DNA from: Deltaproteobacteria bacterium | Lineage (GTDB): Bacteria; Myxococcota_A; UBA9160 | Reading direction: 5' to 3' | Assembly (NCBI GenBank): GCA_003520425.1 | Contig: DOUU01000178.1 | Coordinates: 1,415-23,024 of the forward strand | Length of the DNA stretch: 21,610 nt | Shown here: piece by piece, positions 8,246 to 15,767 of the stretch | Layout of the letters: the number at the start of each line of letters is the position of its first letter | Numbering within the stretch: position 1 is the stretch's first letter | Translations under genes and position numbers: made by a program | The notes under the pieces: model-generated | What the model was told of the DNA's origin: nothing | The model's input: the letters and a program-made list of their open reading frames with translations, nothing else | The model's database searches: none

Positions 8246-8653
8246 ATGGCCAAGACAACACGCAGGACCACTCGCAAAATCACTCGACGTAGAGCCCCGG
8301 CCCGCGGGCCGGCAGCCGCAATCGCAAGGCTCTCGGGCGAGCTCCAGCCCACGCTGCGACAGTTTACGCGGCGGCTGCGGCCAGGGCTTGCGCGCCTTGA
8401 GCGGCAGGTGGAAATCGCAGAGGCGCGCACGCGGCGGCAGGCGGCGCGACTCTTGCGTCGCGCGAGCGAAGAGCTGGGTCGACTCGAGGCCATTGGCGAG
8501 CGCCGCTGGAAGCATCTCACAGAGCGCGCGCGGCGCGATGCCGTGCGTCTGCTCCATCGGGTCGAGCGGGCGCTTGAGAAGGGGGGACCGCGTCGCGGAC
8601 GCGCTCGCACTCGGGCCCCTCGCGCAAAGCTGGACGTCGCCGCGGGCATCTAG
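8246..8653 (+). CDS. Arginine-rich helical protein, unknown function
   Basis: This is 135 residues from ATG 8246, preceded by AAGGAGGAAGGA, the strongest ribosome site in the window. The N-terminus (AKTTRRTTRKITRRRAPARG) is a basic, disordered tail. Residues about 25-115 are an uninterrupted amphipathic helix rich in Arg, Ala, Leu and Glu with heptad-like spacing (LARLERQVEIAEARTRRQAA), and the C-terminus is again Arg/Gly/Pro. There is no signal peptide or cysteine. The build suggests a coiled-coil protein that binds nucleic acid or another polyanion, or a phasin-like granule protein, but I recognise no family. It follows the radical SAM gene by 24 bases and is bounded by two hairpins, so the two probably form a transcription unit. 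Confidence 0.7.
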   Translation: MAKTTRRTTRKITRRRAPARGPAAAIARLSGELQPTLRQFTRRLRPGLARLERQVEIAEARTRRQAARLLRRASEELGRLEAIGERRWKHLTERARRDAVRLLHRVERALEKGGPRRGRARTRAPRAKLDVAAGI

Positions 8654-8676
8654 CGAGGGCGAGAGACCCAAGTTTG

Positions 8677-8738
8677 GCAGCGGGGCGGGTCGCGCGGAGC
8701 GGCCGCCCCGCTGCTGTACTGGGGGATCCTTGGGATCC
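8677..8738. terminator. Tandem hairpins between convergent genes (bidirectional terminator)
   Basis: A perfect 12-base inverted repeat, GCAGCGGGGCGG (8677-8688) / CCGCCCCGCTGC (8703-8714), has a 14-base loop. It is followed by GGATCC (8724-8729) / GGATCC (8733-8738) with a TTG loop. They lie between stop 8653 on the plus strand and stop 8772 on the minus strand. No long T tract is present on either side. The very GC-rich stem and the convergent setting support a shared terminator. Confidence 0.6.
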
Positions 8739-8771
8739 GAGCGCGGGACGACCCTTGGCCAGTCCCGCCCG

Positions 8772-9920
8772 CTAGCGCAGCTCGGCCGCCGCACCGGTCG
8801 CCGAGGGGAGAGCGCCGCTCGTCAGAACGCGCACCTCGCCCCCGTGGCTCATGACAATTTCCGCGAGCGCGTCGAGGACGTCGTCATCGGGGGCCCCCGG
8901 CACAGCGCGGCCCGTCGCCGGGTCCACGCTGCCGGGCAGAGCACGGTCACCGTCCAGCCAGAGTCTTCGGACCCGACCGGCCAAGGCTGCAGCTCCGATG
9001 TCGTCGAGAAGGTCAACGCCTTTGCCCGTGTTTCGGGCCCGCTCCCACGACTCGGGCGCCGCGCTCATCAGGGAGGCACGCACCCGCTCGACCTGTGGCC
9101 AGGCGTGCTCGTGCAGCTCGGCTTCCGTCCAATAGTCGGGACTCGCAGTCGCGGCCGCCTCGATCAGCCCGGGCACGCGGAGCTCCGCGCGGAGTCCGCC
9201 CTGGTGCGTGGTGTCCGAGGCAAGCACGAGGGGAACGGCGTCGTTCGTAAGACGGGCATTGAGCGCGGCAGCGATCGCATGATGGAAGCGGCGCAGATCG
9301 ATCTTCTGCTCTTGGCTCGCGTCATGGTGGGCGTAGTACACGGGGGCGCTGCCGCTCGGCCCCGTGCCGCGGAGCCGAAGCTGCTTCTCAGTCGTCTCGC
9401 TGCCGAGCGCGTCTTCGAGACTTTTCGGCAGCTCGCCTTGCGCCGCGCGCCTTAGGCCTCGCGAATCACCCTCGAACAGGGCGACCCGCTTGGTGGACAC
9501 GGCAAGGACTCGATAGGGACCTTCGATTTGGAGTGCGCGAAGCAAGGGTCGCAGCACGAGGCGCTTTCCGACGGAGACCAAGAACGGGAGGCGCTGGACG
9601 AGCCCAAGGGAGCAGACCTCGGAGCCGGACTCAAAGCCCGCAAGGGTGCCGCGGGGCGGGGCATGAGGGGCGGACTCCCGGAGAGAGCCCCCGATGAGCT
9701 CGGAGCGACGCGAAGCCTCCTGTGACTCGACTCCGAGCGCCTCGAGGCGCTTGCGCGCGGCGTCGACAGCCTGCCGGCATAGCAGGTCGTTTTGCGCGGC
9801 GTCCGGAGGCGGGGCGAGGGGCAGATAGACAGAGACCCGTGGCCCGGTAGAGGCACGGAGCACGCGAGACAATCGTTGGCGCGTTTCGGGCAGAAGCGCT
9901 GCAAGGAGCGTCTCAGACAC
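8772..9920 (-). CDS. baeRF-type protein (bacterial eRF1-like release factor homologue)
   Basis: This is 382 residues from GTG 9920, chosen because GAGGAG lies eight bases upstream; the longer frame adds only Arg-rich sequence. Key segments: VSVYLPLAP (29-37), LPFLVSVGKRLVLRPLL (111-127), YRVLAVSTKRVALFEGD (136-152), RRFHHAIAAALNARL (210-224) and PLVLASDTTH (230-239). A C-terminal GRVRRLWLDGD segment with a DDDVLDALAEIVMSHGGEVRVL end resembles eRF1 domain 3. This order (YRVL.lS...v.lf.g, then a helix and PLVLA, then GRV..L with a GG.V end) is that of the baeRF families. Family knowledge: these were proposed, mostly from genomics, to act on ribosomes in termination, rescue or stress; direct biochemistry is scarce. 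The gene is divergent from hsp20/CBS genes, which suits a stress role. The subfamily is not assigned. Confidence 0.75.
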   Translation of the reverse strand: MSETLLAALLPETRQRLSRVLRASTGPRVSVYLPLAPPPDAAQNDLLCRQAVDAARKRLEALGVESQEASRRSELIGGSLRESAPHAPPRGTLAGFESGSEVCSLGLVQRLPFLVSVGKRLVLRPLLRALQIEGPYRVLAVSTKRVALFEGDSRGLRRAAQGELPKSLEDALGSETTEKQLRLRGTGPSGSAPVYYAHHDASQEQKIDLRRFHHAIAAALNARLTNDAVPLVLASDTTHQGGLRAELRVPGLIEAAATASPDYWTEAELHEHAWPQVERVRASLMSAAPESWERARNTGKGVDLLDDIGAAALAGRVRRLWLDGDRALPGSVDPATGRAVPGAPDDDVLDALAEIVMSHGGEVRVLTSGALPSATGAAAELR

Positions 9921-10178
9921 GATTGTTCTCCTCAGCGCGGTGCCCGCGCGTGGGGGCCCGAGACAGCAAGCCTCGTGCCGCCGCGGGCGACCCCTTCGGG
10001 AGTGATGAGTGCGTTCTGTGACGATAGGTCCCAGACCGGATGCCCGCATGTGCCTTCGCGGCACAGGGCCCACAGGCAAGCCCCGGCGCCGCGACGGAAG
10101 GTCCTCGGCATGTCGGTTGCACCGCTCCCGTGCACCACCATCCGTGGCAAGATGGCGTTCAGTTCAGGAGGATGCGCG
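9921..10178. promoter_or_regulatory. Divergent promoter region of baeRF and Hsp20 genes
   Basis: 258 bases separate the two divergent starts. The region contains a compact hairpin TGTGCC (10049-10054) / GGCACA (10060-10065) with a TTCGC loop, and the Hsp20 ribosome site CAGGAGG at 10165-10171. I see no CIRCE element. TGGCA followed by GCG near 10146-10157 only weakly resembles a sigma-54 site. Both promoters are presumed to be here but cannot be placed. Confidence 0.45.
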
Positions 10179-10673
10179 ATGAGGGAGCAAGAGAAAGAGA
10201 AGACGGAGGCGCGAAGCCTCGCCCGCTGGGAGCCATTCGAGGAGCTCGAGTCGTTCGCACGCTGGTTTCCGTTCCGCGAGCCTGGGCGTCACGGGCGGCT
10301 CCGCCGTTTCATGGAGGAGATCTTTGGCGAGCGTCCGCTTGCGCGGGGGGAGCACGCACCGGCACTCGATGTCCGCGAGACCGACGACGAGTACTTGGTG
10401 ACGGTCGAGCTTCCCGGGGTCCGGAAAGAAGACGTCCGTGTCGAGGTCACCGCAGGCGTTCTCAGCGTGGGTGGCGAGAAGACGTCGGGCAGGGAAGAGA
10501 AGAAAGAGCGAAGCCGCTGGGTCGAGCGAGTCTATGGGTCGTTCCACCGTGCCCTCACGCTGCCGGTGAACGCTGCGACCGATCGCATCGACGCATCATT
10601 CAAGGACGGTGTACTGACGGTGCGGATTCCGAAGCTTGAGGAAACCAAACCGAAGACGATCGCAATCAAATGA
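10179..10673 (+). CDS. Hsp20/alpha-crystallin small heat-shock protein
   Basis: This is 164 residues from ATG 10179 with CAGGAGG seven bases upstream; an out-of-frame ATG at 10172 is ignored. Residues 1-58 form the variable N-terminal region (Glu/Arg and Phe rich, WEPFEELESF). The alpha-crystallin domain spans about 59-150: APALDVRETDDEYLV, VELPGV, the GVLTVRIPK signature (144-152). The C-terminal IAI (161-163) is the I-x-I motif that docks between subunits. Such proteins are ATP-independent holdases in the cytoplasm that keep unfolded clients soluble. Its stop overlaps the start of the CBS-domain gene (ATGA at 10670-10673), so translation is probably coupled. Divergent expression from the baeRF gene suggests a shared stress signal, which is an inference. 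Confidence 0.97.
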   Translation: MREQEKEKTEARSLARWEPFEELESFARWFPFREPGRHGRLRRFMEEIFGERPLARGEHAPALDVRETDDEYLVTVELPGVRKEDVRVEVTAGVLSVGGEKTSGREEKKERSRWVERVYGSFHRALTLPVNAATDRIDASFKDGVLTVRIPKLEETKPKTIAIK

Positions 10674-11170
10674 GCACCCGAGCACCGCGGCGAAAGAAGG
10701 ACAGCCTGGTCGTCGAGCATCTCATGACGAAGGCGGTGCACGTGTGCCGGCCTTCCGATTCACTCAACCTTGCGGCGCAGATCCTCTGGGAGAACGATAT
10801 TGGCACGCTGCCCGTCGTGGCTGAGGATGGATCCAACCGCCTCGTGGGAATCCTGACGGACCGCGACATCTGCATGGCTGCCTACACACAGGGAAAAAGC
10901 CTGAGCAACATCTCCGTCGAATCGGCAATGTCGCGCGACGTGAAGGCCTGCACTCCAATCACGACGCTTGAAGAAGCGGCTCATGCGATGGCGGAAGCGA
11001 AGGTGCATCGGCTCCCGGTCGTGGACGGGTCGCGCCAAGTGCTGGGCATGCTGTCGCTCGCTGATCTCGCACACGAGGCCGCACGAAAGCCCTCTGCGAG
11101 GGGCGGGAGCGCAGGGTTCGCGCTCGTCGGGAAGACGCTCGCGGCGATCGTCGCGCCGCGACCGGTCTAG
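10670..11170 (+). CDS. Two-CBS-domain protein
   Basis: This is 166 residues from ATG 10670, overlapping the hsp20 stop by four bases. It has a short basic N-tail (MSTRAPRRKK), then CBS1 at about 14-72 (VEHLMT..VHVCRPSDSLNLAA, IGTLPVV, LVGILTDRDI) and CBS2 at about 83-137 (VESAMSRDVKACTPI, VHRLPVVDG, VLGMLSLADL). The TDRD motif in CBS1 provides the acidic residue that contacts ribose in adenosine-nucleotide-binding CBS pairs; CBS2 has LADL instead, so one of the two sites may be degenerate. No catalytic domain is attached. Stand-alone CBS pairs sense AMP, ATP or SAM and often sit beside Hsp20 and acetyl-CoA synthetase genes in stress clusters, as here. Two pairable segments follow the stop. 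Confidence 0.95.
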   Translation: MSTRAPRRKKDSLVVEHLMTKAVHVCRPSDSLNLAAQILWENDIGTLPVVAEDGSNRLVGILTDRDICMAAYTQGKSLSNISVESAMSRDVKACTPITTLEEAAHAMAEAKVHRLPVVDGSRQVLGMLSLADLAHEAARKPSARGGSAGFALVGKTLAAIVAPRPV

Positions 11171-11260
11171 GAGAAGCCGGGAGCCCGAGGGGAACCGGCG
11201 CTTCGTTGGCGTGCGCTCGCCGCTGCGGGGTGGGGGCTCTCCTCGTTCCGGGCGCTGAAG

Positions 11261-11308
11261 GTGGGAGGGGGCTTTCTCCTCCCGCTTGTGCCTTCCCGTG
11301 CCGGGAGG
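11261..11308. terminator. Competing hairpins between convergent genes
   Basis: GTGGGAGG (11261-11268) can pair with CCTCCCGC (11278-11285) around a GGGCTTTCT loop, with one G-T pair. Alternatively CCTCCCG (11278-11284) can pair perfectly with CGGGAGG (11302-11308). The middle arm is shared, so only one can form at a time. The segment lies between stop 11170 (plus) and stop 11337 (minus), which suggests a bidirectional terminator, although no long T run is present. Confidence 0.5.
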
Positions 11309-11336
11309 CGCGTCGGAGAACGGCCCCGTCCTTGCC

Positions 11337-14102
11337 TTAACGCAGGCGGCGAACCGCGAGTTCAGGCCGCGGGGTGTGGTGCTCTAGGCGAAGCTTGACA
11401 TCCACCGCCGAGATGCCCTCCGCTGACACGATCACCGGATTGAGATCGAGCTCCGCGAGCTCCGGGACCTGCTCGGCAAGACGCGCGACGCGGAGCAAGA
11501 AGTCCTCAAGCGCGCGGATGTTTGCCGGGGGGGTCCCCCGGTAGCCGAAGAGCAGGGGCGAAGTTCGGAGCCCTCGAACCAACTCCTCGGCATCACGGTC
11601 GGTCAAGGGAAGGATGCGGAAGGCGCGGTCGTGAAGCAGCTCCACCGCGACGCCGCCGATTCCAAAGAGGATGAGCGGGCCGAAGCTTGGGTCTTGTGTC
11701 ACGCCCACGATGGTTTCGATCCCCCCCATCACCATCGGTTGGACGAGGGCGCCGCCCATTCGGTCTCCGAGGTGTTCTTTCATGGCGAAGAACGCAGCGC
11801 GCACCTCCTCCGGGCTCACAAGGTCGAGGACCACTCCACCGACGTTCGACTTGTGCACGAGCGTTGGATTGGCAGCCTTGAGCACCACGCGGCGGTCGAG
11901 CCGCTGAGCAACCGCCGCGGCCTCCTCGGCCGACCCGACGTGCACAGTCGGGATCACACCAATGCCGTAGCAGGCGAGCAGCGCGTGGGCGTCTTCGGCG
12001 GGGAGCCACAGACCCTGAGGCGAGGCCGCGAGGGCTCGGTCCACACAACGCCGCGCCGCGTCGGCGTCCACACCCGGGAGGTCCGCTTCGCGACCCTCCG
12101 GGCGCGCGCGCCATTCCGCATAGGTTGCGGCGCGAGCGAGCGCATGGGCCGCCTGCTCGGGGAAGGCGAAACACGGCACGCGGGCAGGAGAGCCGCTGTC
12201 GGCGCGAAGGGAGAAGGGAACCGGCTGCGTAGTGAGGAAGCTGGCCACGATGGGTTTTGCGCGGGCTCCGTGTGTCGATCGGGCGATGGCGGCCGCGACC
12301 TGCTCGGGCTGGCTCACGCGCGGCGGCGTGTACACGACGAGCAGGGAGTCGATCCCGGGCTCGGCCAGAAGCATCCGGATCGAGGCTTCGTAGTGTTCGG
12401 GGGTCGCCTCCGCGAGCATGTCCACGGGGTTGCGCACCCCCGCCCCGGGCAGCAGCAGATCTCGGAGCCGCTCCTGCGTGGCCTTGGGGAGCTCGGGCAC
12501 GAGAAGGCCGCTGCGTTCGCAGGCGTCTGCGGCCAGGATGCCTGGTCCGCCCGAGTTGCCGACGATGGCCACACGCCGGCCCGCGGGCAGCGGCTGCGTG
12601 GAAAAGAGTTCGGCCACGTCGAAGAGGTCCTGCATCGAGTGCACGCGGATGATGCCCGCCTGGGCGCAAAGCGCGTCGATCGCAGCGTCGGGGCTCGCGA
12701 GTGCCGCCGTATGAGACGATGCACCTCGGCGACCCGCTTCCGAGATGCCGCCCTTGAGCGCGACGATGGGCTTGCGGCGCGAAATGCGGCGAGCCAGGCG
12801 CGCGAACTTGCGAGGATTGCCGACGGCCTCGAGATACAGGAGGACGACGTCGGTGTCCGGGTCCTCCTCCCAGTACTGCAGAAGATCGTTTCCGCTCACG
12901 TCGGCCTTGTTCCCGGCGGAAACGAAGGTCGAGATTCCGAATGCGCCTGTGGCCGCCGAACGCTCGAGGATCGCGATGCCGAGGGCACCCGATTGGCTGA
13001 AAAATCCCACGCGACCTGGAGCGGGCGCGGTTGGCGCAAAGGTGGCATTCATGCGCACGGCCGATGCGGTGTTTGCGATGCCCATGCAGTTCGGACCCAC
13101 CATGCGCATGCCGTTGGCCCGTGAAAATCTGACGAGTTCGCGTTCCGCATCCGCTCCCGCTTCACCGCTCTCGGCGAAGCCGGCGCTGATCACCACGATC
13201 CCGGGAACCTGCTTGTCTGCACAATCTTCGACGACCCCGCGCACCCGCGGTGCGGGTATCGCGATCACCGCGAGGTCGACTGCCCGCGGGATCTCCGTCA
13301 CCCGGCGATACGCGGGCAAATCGAGCACGGTCTTGGCGCGCGGGTGGACGGGATAGATCGCCCCCTGAAAGCCCCCGGCGATCAGGTTGCGCAGAATTTC
13401 ATGGCCGATTTTGCCCCGCCCGGGTCCCGCTCCCACCACTGCGATGGTTTTCGGTGCGAGCAGCCGAGCGACCGACGCGGCTTCGGCGAGGTGCTCGCGT
13501 GCCTCTAGTTTGCCGCGCGATTCGGCCGTGGGGGCAATCGGGAAGCGGATATGGACGGTGCCGTGGTCCGGTGCGGTTTCGAGCCGATAGCCCGCGTTGC
13601 GAAAGACTTGGAGCATCGAGCGGTTGTGCGGCAGGGTATCGGCGGTAAAGCTCTCGATGCCGCGGGATCGCGCGATCTCGGCCAGGTGTTCGAGCAAGAG
13701 CGTGGCCAGTCCGCGCCCGTGGTGGGCATCGGCCACCGCGAAGGCCACCTCCGCTTCCGGCTTGGCTGGAGCGCGGTCGTAGCTCGCCATTGCGATGACT
13801 GTGTCTCCGAGCAGTGCCAGGAGCACCACGCGAGAGTCGTAGTCGACGTGCGTGAAGCGCTGTAGCAGCGCGTCGGGCAGGCGCCGAAGCGCAGAGAAGA
13901 AGCGCAGATAGATCGATTCTTCGGAAAGTCCGGAGTGAAAGCGAATGATCTCGTCGGCGTCGTCCGGTCGCACCGGCCGGATGTGGACGGGACGGCCGTC
14001 GGCCAGCACGGAGTCACTCTCCCAGTGGGTGGGGTAGCCAGGAGACAGTTCCGGCTCGATCGGCTGGCCGAGCCGCGCGTCGAGCGGTCGAGGCCCTGCC
14101 AT
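11337..14102 (-). CDS. GNAT-NDP-forming acyl-CoA synthetase fusion (probable protein lysine acetyltransferase)
   Basis: This is 921 residues from ATG 14102, with AGGAG six bases upstream. Domains in order: GNAT acetyltransferase (about 38-190), with the acetyl-CoA loop HHGRGLA (127-133) and LPHNRSMLQVFRNAGYRLE; Rossmann CoA-binding domain (about 210-305, TIAVVGAGPGRGKIG); succinyl-CoA-synthetase-like domains (about 360-650, with GFFSQSGALG); and an ATP-grasp domain (about 700-921, KAANPTLVHKSNVGGVVLDL). H464 in SSHTAALA is the histidine phosphorylated in active ADP-forming synthetases. Family knowledge: in Salmonella Pat the GNAT domain is C-terminal and the synthetase part does not catalyse. 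Here the GNAT domain is N-terminal, and the histidine is retained, so true acyl-CoA synthetase activity cannot be excluded. Likely role: acetylation of Acs-like or other proteins in response to acetyl-CoA. It is convergent with hsp20-CBS and divergent from the JAMM gene. Confidence 0.95.
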   Translation of the reverse strand: MAGPRPLDARLGQPIEPELSPGYPTHWESDSVLADGRPVHIRPVRPDDADEIIRFHSGLSEESIYLRFFSALRRLPDALLQRFTHVDYDSRVVLLALLGDTVIAMASYDRAPAKPEAEVAFAVADAHHGRGLATLLLEHLAEIARSRGIESFTADTLPHNRSMLQVFRNAGYRLETAPDHGTVHIRFPIAPTAESRGKLEAREHLAEAASVARLLAPKTIAVVGAGPGRGKIGHEILRNLIAGGFQGAIYPVHPRAKTVLDLPAYRRVTEIPRAVDLAVIAIPAPRVRGVVEDCADKQVPGIVVISAGFAESGEAGADAERELVRFSRANGMRMVGPNCMGIANTASAVRMNATFAPTAPAPGRVGFFSQSGALGIAILERSAATGAFGISTFVSAGNKADVSGNDLLQYWEEDPDTDVVLLYLEAVGNPRKFARLARRISRRKPIVALKGGISEAGRRGASSHTAALASPDAAIDALCAQAGIIRVHSMQDLFDVAELFSTQPLPAGRRVAIVGNSGGPGILAADACERSGLLVPELPKATQERLRDLLLPGAGVRNPVDMLAEATPEHYEASIRMLLAEPGIDSLLVVYTPPRVSQPEQVAAAIARSTHGARAKPIVASFLTTQPVPFSLRADSGSPARVPCFAFPEQAAHALARAATYAEWRARPEGREADLPGVDADAARRCVDRALAASPQGLWLPAEDAHALLACYGIGVIPTVHVGSAEEAAAVAQRLDRRVVLKAANPTLVHKSNVGGVVLDLVSPEEVRAAFFAMKEHLGDRMGGALVQPMVMGGIETIVGVTQDPSFGPLILFGIGGVAVELLHDRAFRILPLTDRDAEELVRGLRTSPLLFGYRGTPPANIRALEDFLLRVARLAEQVPELAELDLNPVIVSAEGISAVDVKLRLEHHTPRPELAVRRLR

Positions 14103-14185
14103 GGCGTCTCCTGTGCGCCGGCTTGGGCCGGCAAGACTCCGACTGGGGCCACCAGCTGATAGCACGCCTTGGACCCGTCGCTAAC
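14103..14185. promoter_or_regulatory. Short divergent promoter region with perfect hairpin
   Basis: Only 83 bases separate the divergent starts at 14102 (minus) and 14186 (plus). They include a perfect six-base palindromic stem GCCGGC (14117-14122) / GCCGGC (14127-14132) with a TTGG loop, directly upstream of the minus-strand ribosome site AGGAG (14107-14111). It could be an operator or an mRNA hairpin affecting translation of the acetyltransferase fusion. Confidence 0.45.
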
Positions 14186-14698
14186 ATGCGCCCGGTGCGC
14201 GGCCGCATCGAGGTCAATCGGGAGCTCCCGCCGGTACCGATTCCGGCCTCCCTCTTGAACGAGATCTGGGCCCACGCGCTCGAGAGCGATCCTGAGGAGT
14301 GCTGTGGTCTGATCTCGGGCGACGACGTGCGCCGTTTTCGTCGCGTTCACCGCTGCCGCAACGAGATGACGGCGCTTCATGAACGCGACCCCGTGAGCTG
14401 GCCCCGCAACGGGCGCGAAGCGTTTCATATGAACGAGCTCGACTACCTGAAAGTCCGGGACGAAGCGGAGGGGCGGGGCGAACGCGTCACCGCCGTGTAT
14501 CATTCGCATGTCGGGCCCGGCGCCTATTTCTCGGAGATGGACCAGGAATTCGCCGCCCGTTCCGACTTCCCGTTCCCGTCTGCGGACCACATTGTGATCG
14601 CGGTGTTTGGGGGGAGTGTGATCGGCCAAGGAATCTTCCAGCGCGACGAGCGTACGGGAAGCTTTCGAGGCAGCCTGCTCGTCGCGGCAGCACCGTGA
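14186..14698 (+). CDS. JAMM (JAB/MPN) metallopeptidase, M67-like
   Basis: This is 170 residues from ATG 14186; the ribosome site is weak (a GGA about 13 bases upstream). It carries the complete JAMM zinc motif: E38 in PEECCGLISG (37-45), H106-S-H108 in AVYHSHVGPG, then S116 and D119, giving HxH-x7-S-x2-D. A catalytic metallo-isopeptidase is therefore expected. Family knowledge: bacterial relatives such as Mec of mycobacteria release cysteine from a ThiS-like sulfur carrier, while others cleave ubiquitin-like conjugates. There is no ThiS/MoaD or ThiF gene in this window, so the partner is unknown. The stop overlaps the GTG start of the lipoprotein gene (GTGA, 14695-14698), and ATP sulfurylase follows, linking it to sulfur metabolism by context. 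The substrate is an inference only. Confidence 0.9.
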   Translation: MRPVRGRIEVNRELPPVPIPASLLNEIWAHALESDPEECCGLISGDDVRRFRRVHRCRNEMTALHERDPVSWPRNGREAFHMNELDYLKVRDEAEGRGERVTAVYHSHVGPGAYFSEMDQEFAARSDFPFPSADHIVIAVFGGSVIGQGIFQRDERTGSFRGSLLVAAAP

Positions 14699-15717
14699 TC
14701 GTGCCCAAACGCGCGCTCGCCGCGATCAGCGCGGCCAGCCTTCTTCTCGGGGCGTGTGCAGGGGGGGTGCGGAGCCAGGAGCTGCCCGAAAGCCCGCTTG
14801 CACTCCTGCACCGGACGGCGGACGAAGCGCACCGTCGCGCCGAGATCCTGAACGAGGCCACCGGCAAGGCCTCGAGCGCCCCGAGCGGATTTTTTCGCCT
14901 GTCCGACGTACAGAAGGTTCTTGGAAAAGACGTGAGCGCAGAGTTCTCCGATCTCTCAGGGCATTTGTCCCTGCTCAATCCGCGCACGGGTGAAATGAAA
15001 GCGGTGGACTCGGCGCCGAAGGGGGCGGAGCCGCTCTCTTTTTCGCCCGACCGCCAGCAGCTCGTGTTCCGGGTCCGGCGGGCTGACTCCCTGCAGCTCA
15101 TGCTCCTCGACATCGGCCGCAACCGACTTCAGCCCCTCACGCCTCCGGACCTTTTCGCGACCTCGGGTGCCCTGGCGAGCGACGGGCGTCTCGTGTACAG
15201 CGCGATCCGCAACGCGCCGGACACGGGGCCGACCCAGCGTCTTTTTCTCCAATCCCCCGGTGCAGGAGCGCCGCGCCCTTTGACGGGCGGACCCGCGGAC
15301 GGCTCTGCGGTCTTCTCTCCGGACGGCAGCCTGGTGGTCTTTGTCACCCGCACCAAGGAGGGCGCCGACGAAATCGTGCGTCTCGATCCCCGGGAGGAGG
15401 ATCCCGCGACGCGGATCATCGCCCGGGGGCGCGACCCCGTCTTCGTTCCAGACGGCACCTGGATCGTCTACAGCGCGCAGGTCGGCCGGGAGCATCACTT
15501 GTGGAAGATGAGACCTGACGGCTCCGGAAAGCTTCGCATCGGTACAGGTTCTACGGAGACGAAAGATGAGGTCCATCCCGCCGTTTCACCGGACGGCAAT
15601 TTCGTAGCTTATGTCTCTGAGCTCGAGGGGCGGAGCTACCTGCGTGTGCGGCGCATTGACGGGACAGGAGACCGCGCACTGCTCGATAACGGTGACGGTG
15701 CCTGGCCGGTTTGGTAG
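14695..15717 (+). CDS. TolB-like PD40 beta-propeller lipoprotein
   Basis: This is 340 residues starting at GTG 14695, overlapping the JAMM gene stop by four bases, which implies coupled translation. The N-terminus IVPKRALAAISAASLLLGAC is a lipoprotein signal peptide; the lipobox LLGAC places the lipidated Cys at 21, and the next residues (AGG) do not suggest inner-membrane retention. Five PD40/WD40-like strands follow: SFSPDRQQLVF (about 115-125), ALASDGRLVYS (159-169), VFSPDGSLVVF (206-216), VFVPDGTWIVYS (249-260) and AVSPDGNFVAY (296-306). The last strand ends at W340. This is the repeat of TolB and related six-bladed propellers, usually protein-interaction platforms in the periplasm. There is no catalytic domain. 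Its place between a peptidase and a sulfurylase is unexplained. Confidence 0.85.
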   Translation: MIVPKRALAAISAASLLLGACAGGVRSQELPESPLALLHRTADEAHRRAEILNEATGKASSAPSGFFRLSDVQKVLGKDVSAEFSDLSGHLSLLNPRTGEMKAVDSAPKGAEPLSFSPDRQQLVFRVRRADSLQLMLLDIGRNRLQPLTPPDLFATSGALASDGRLVYSAIRNAPDTGPTQRLFLQSPGAGAPRPLTGGPADGSAVFSPDGSLVVFVTRTKEGADEIVRLDPREEDPATRIIARGRDPVFVPDGTWIVYSAQVGREHHLWKMRPDGSGKLRIGTGSTETKDEVHPAVSPDGNFVAYVSELEGRSYLRVRRIDGTGDRALLDNGDGAWPVW

Positions 15718-15767
15718 GACTGCGTTGCCTTCCGCAGGGTGCCAGGAATCACAGGAGCCCATCGCAG

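Noticed and set aside
8070..9455. 461-residue plus-strand frame
   Set aside because: It spans the arginine-rich gene and lies antisense to the baeRF gene; a high-GC shadow with random Arg/Ser/Gly-rich sequence.
11631..13124. 497-residue plus-strand frame
   Set aside because: Antisense to the GNAT/acyl-CoA synthetase gene, whose domains are unmistakable.
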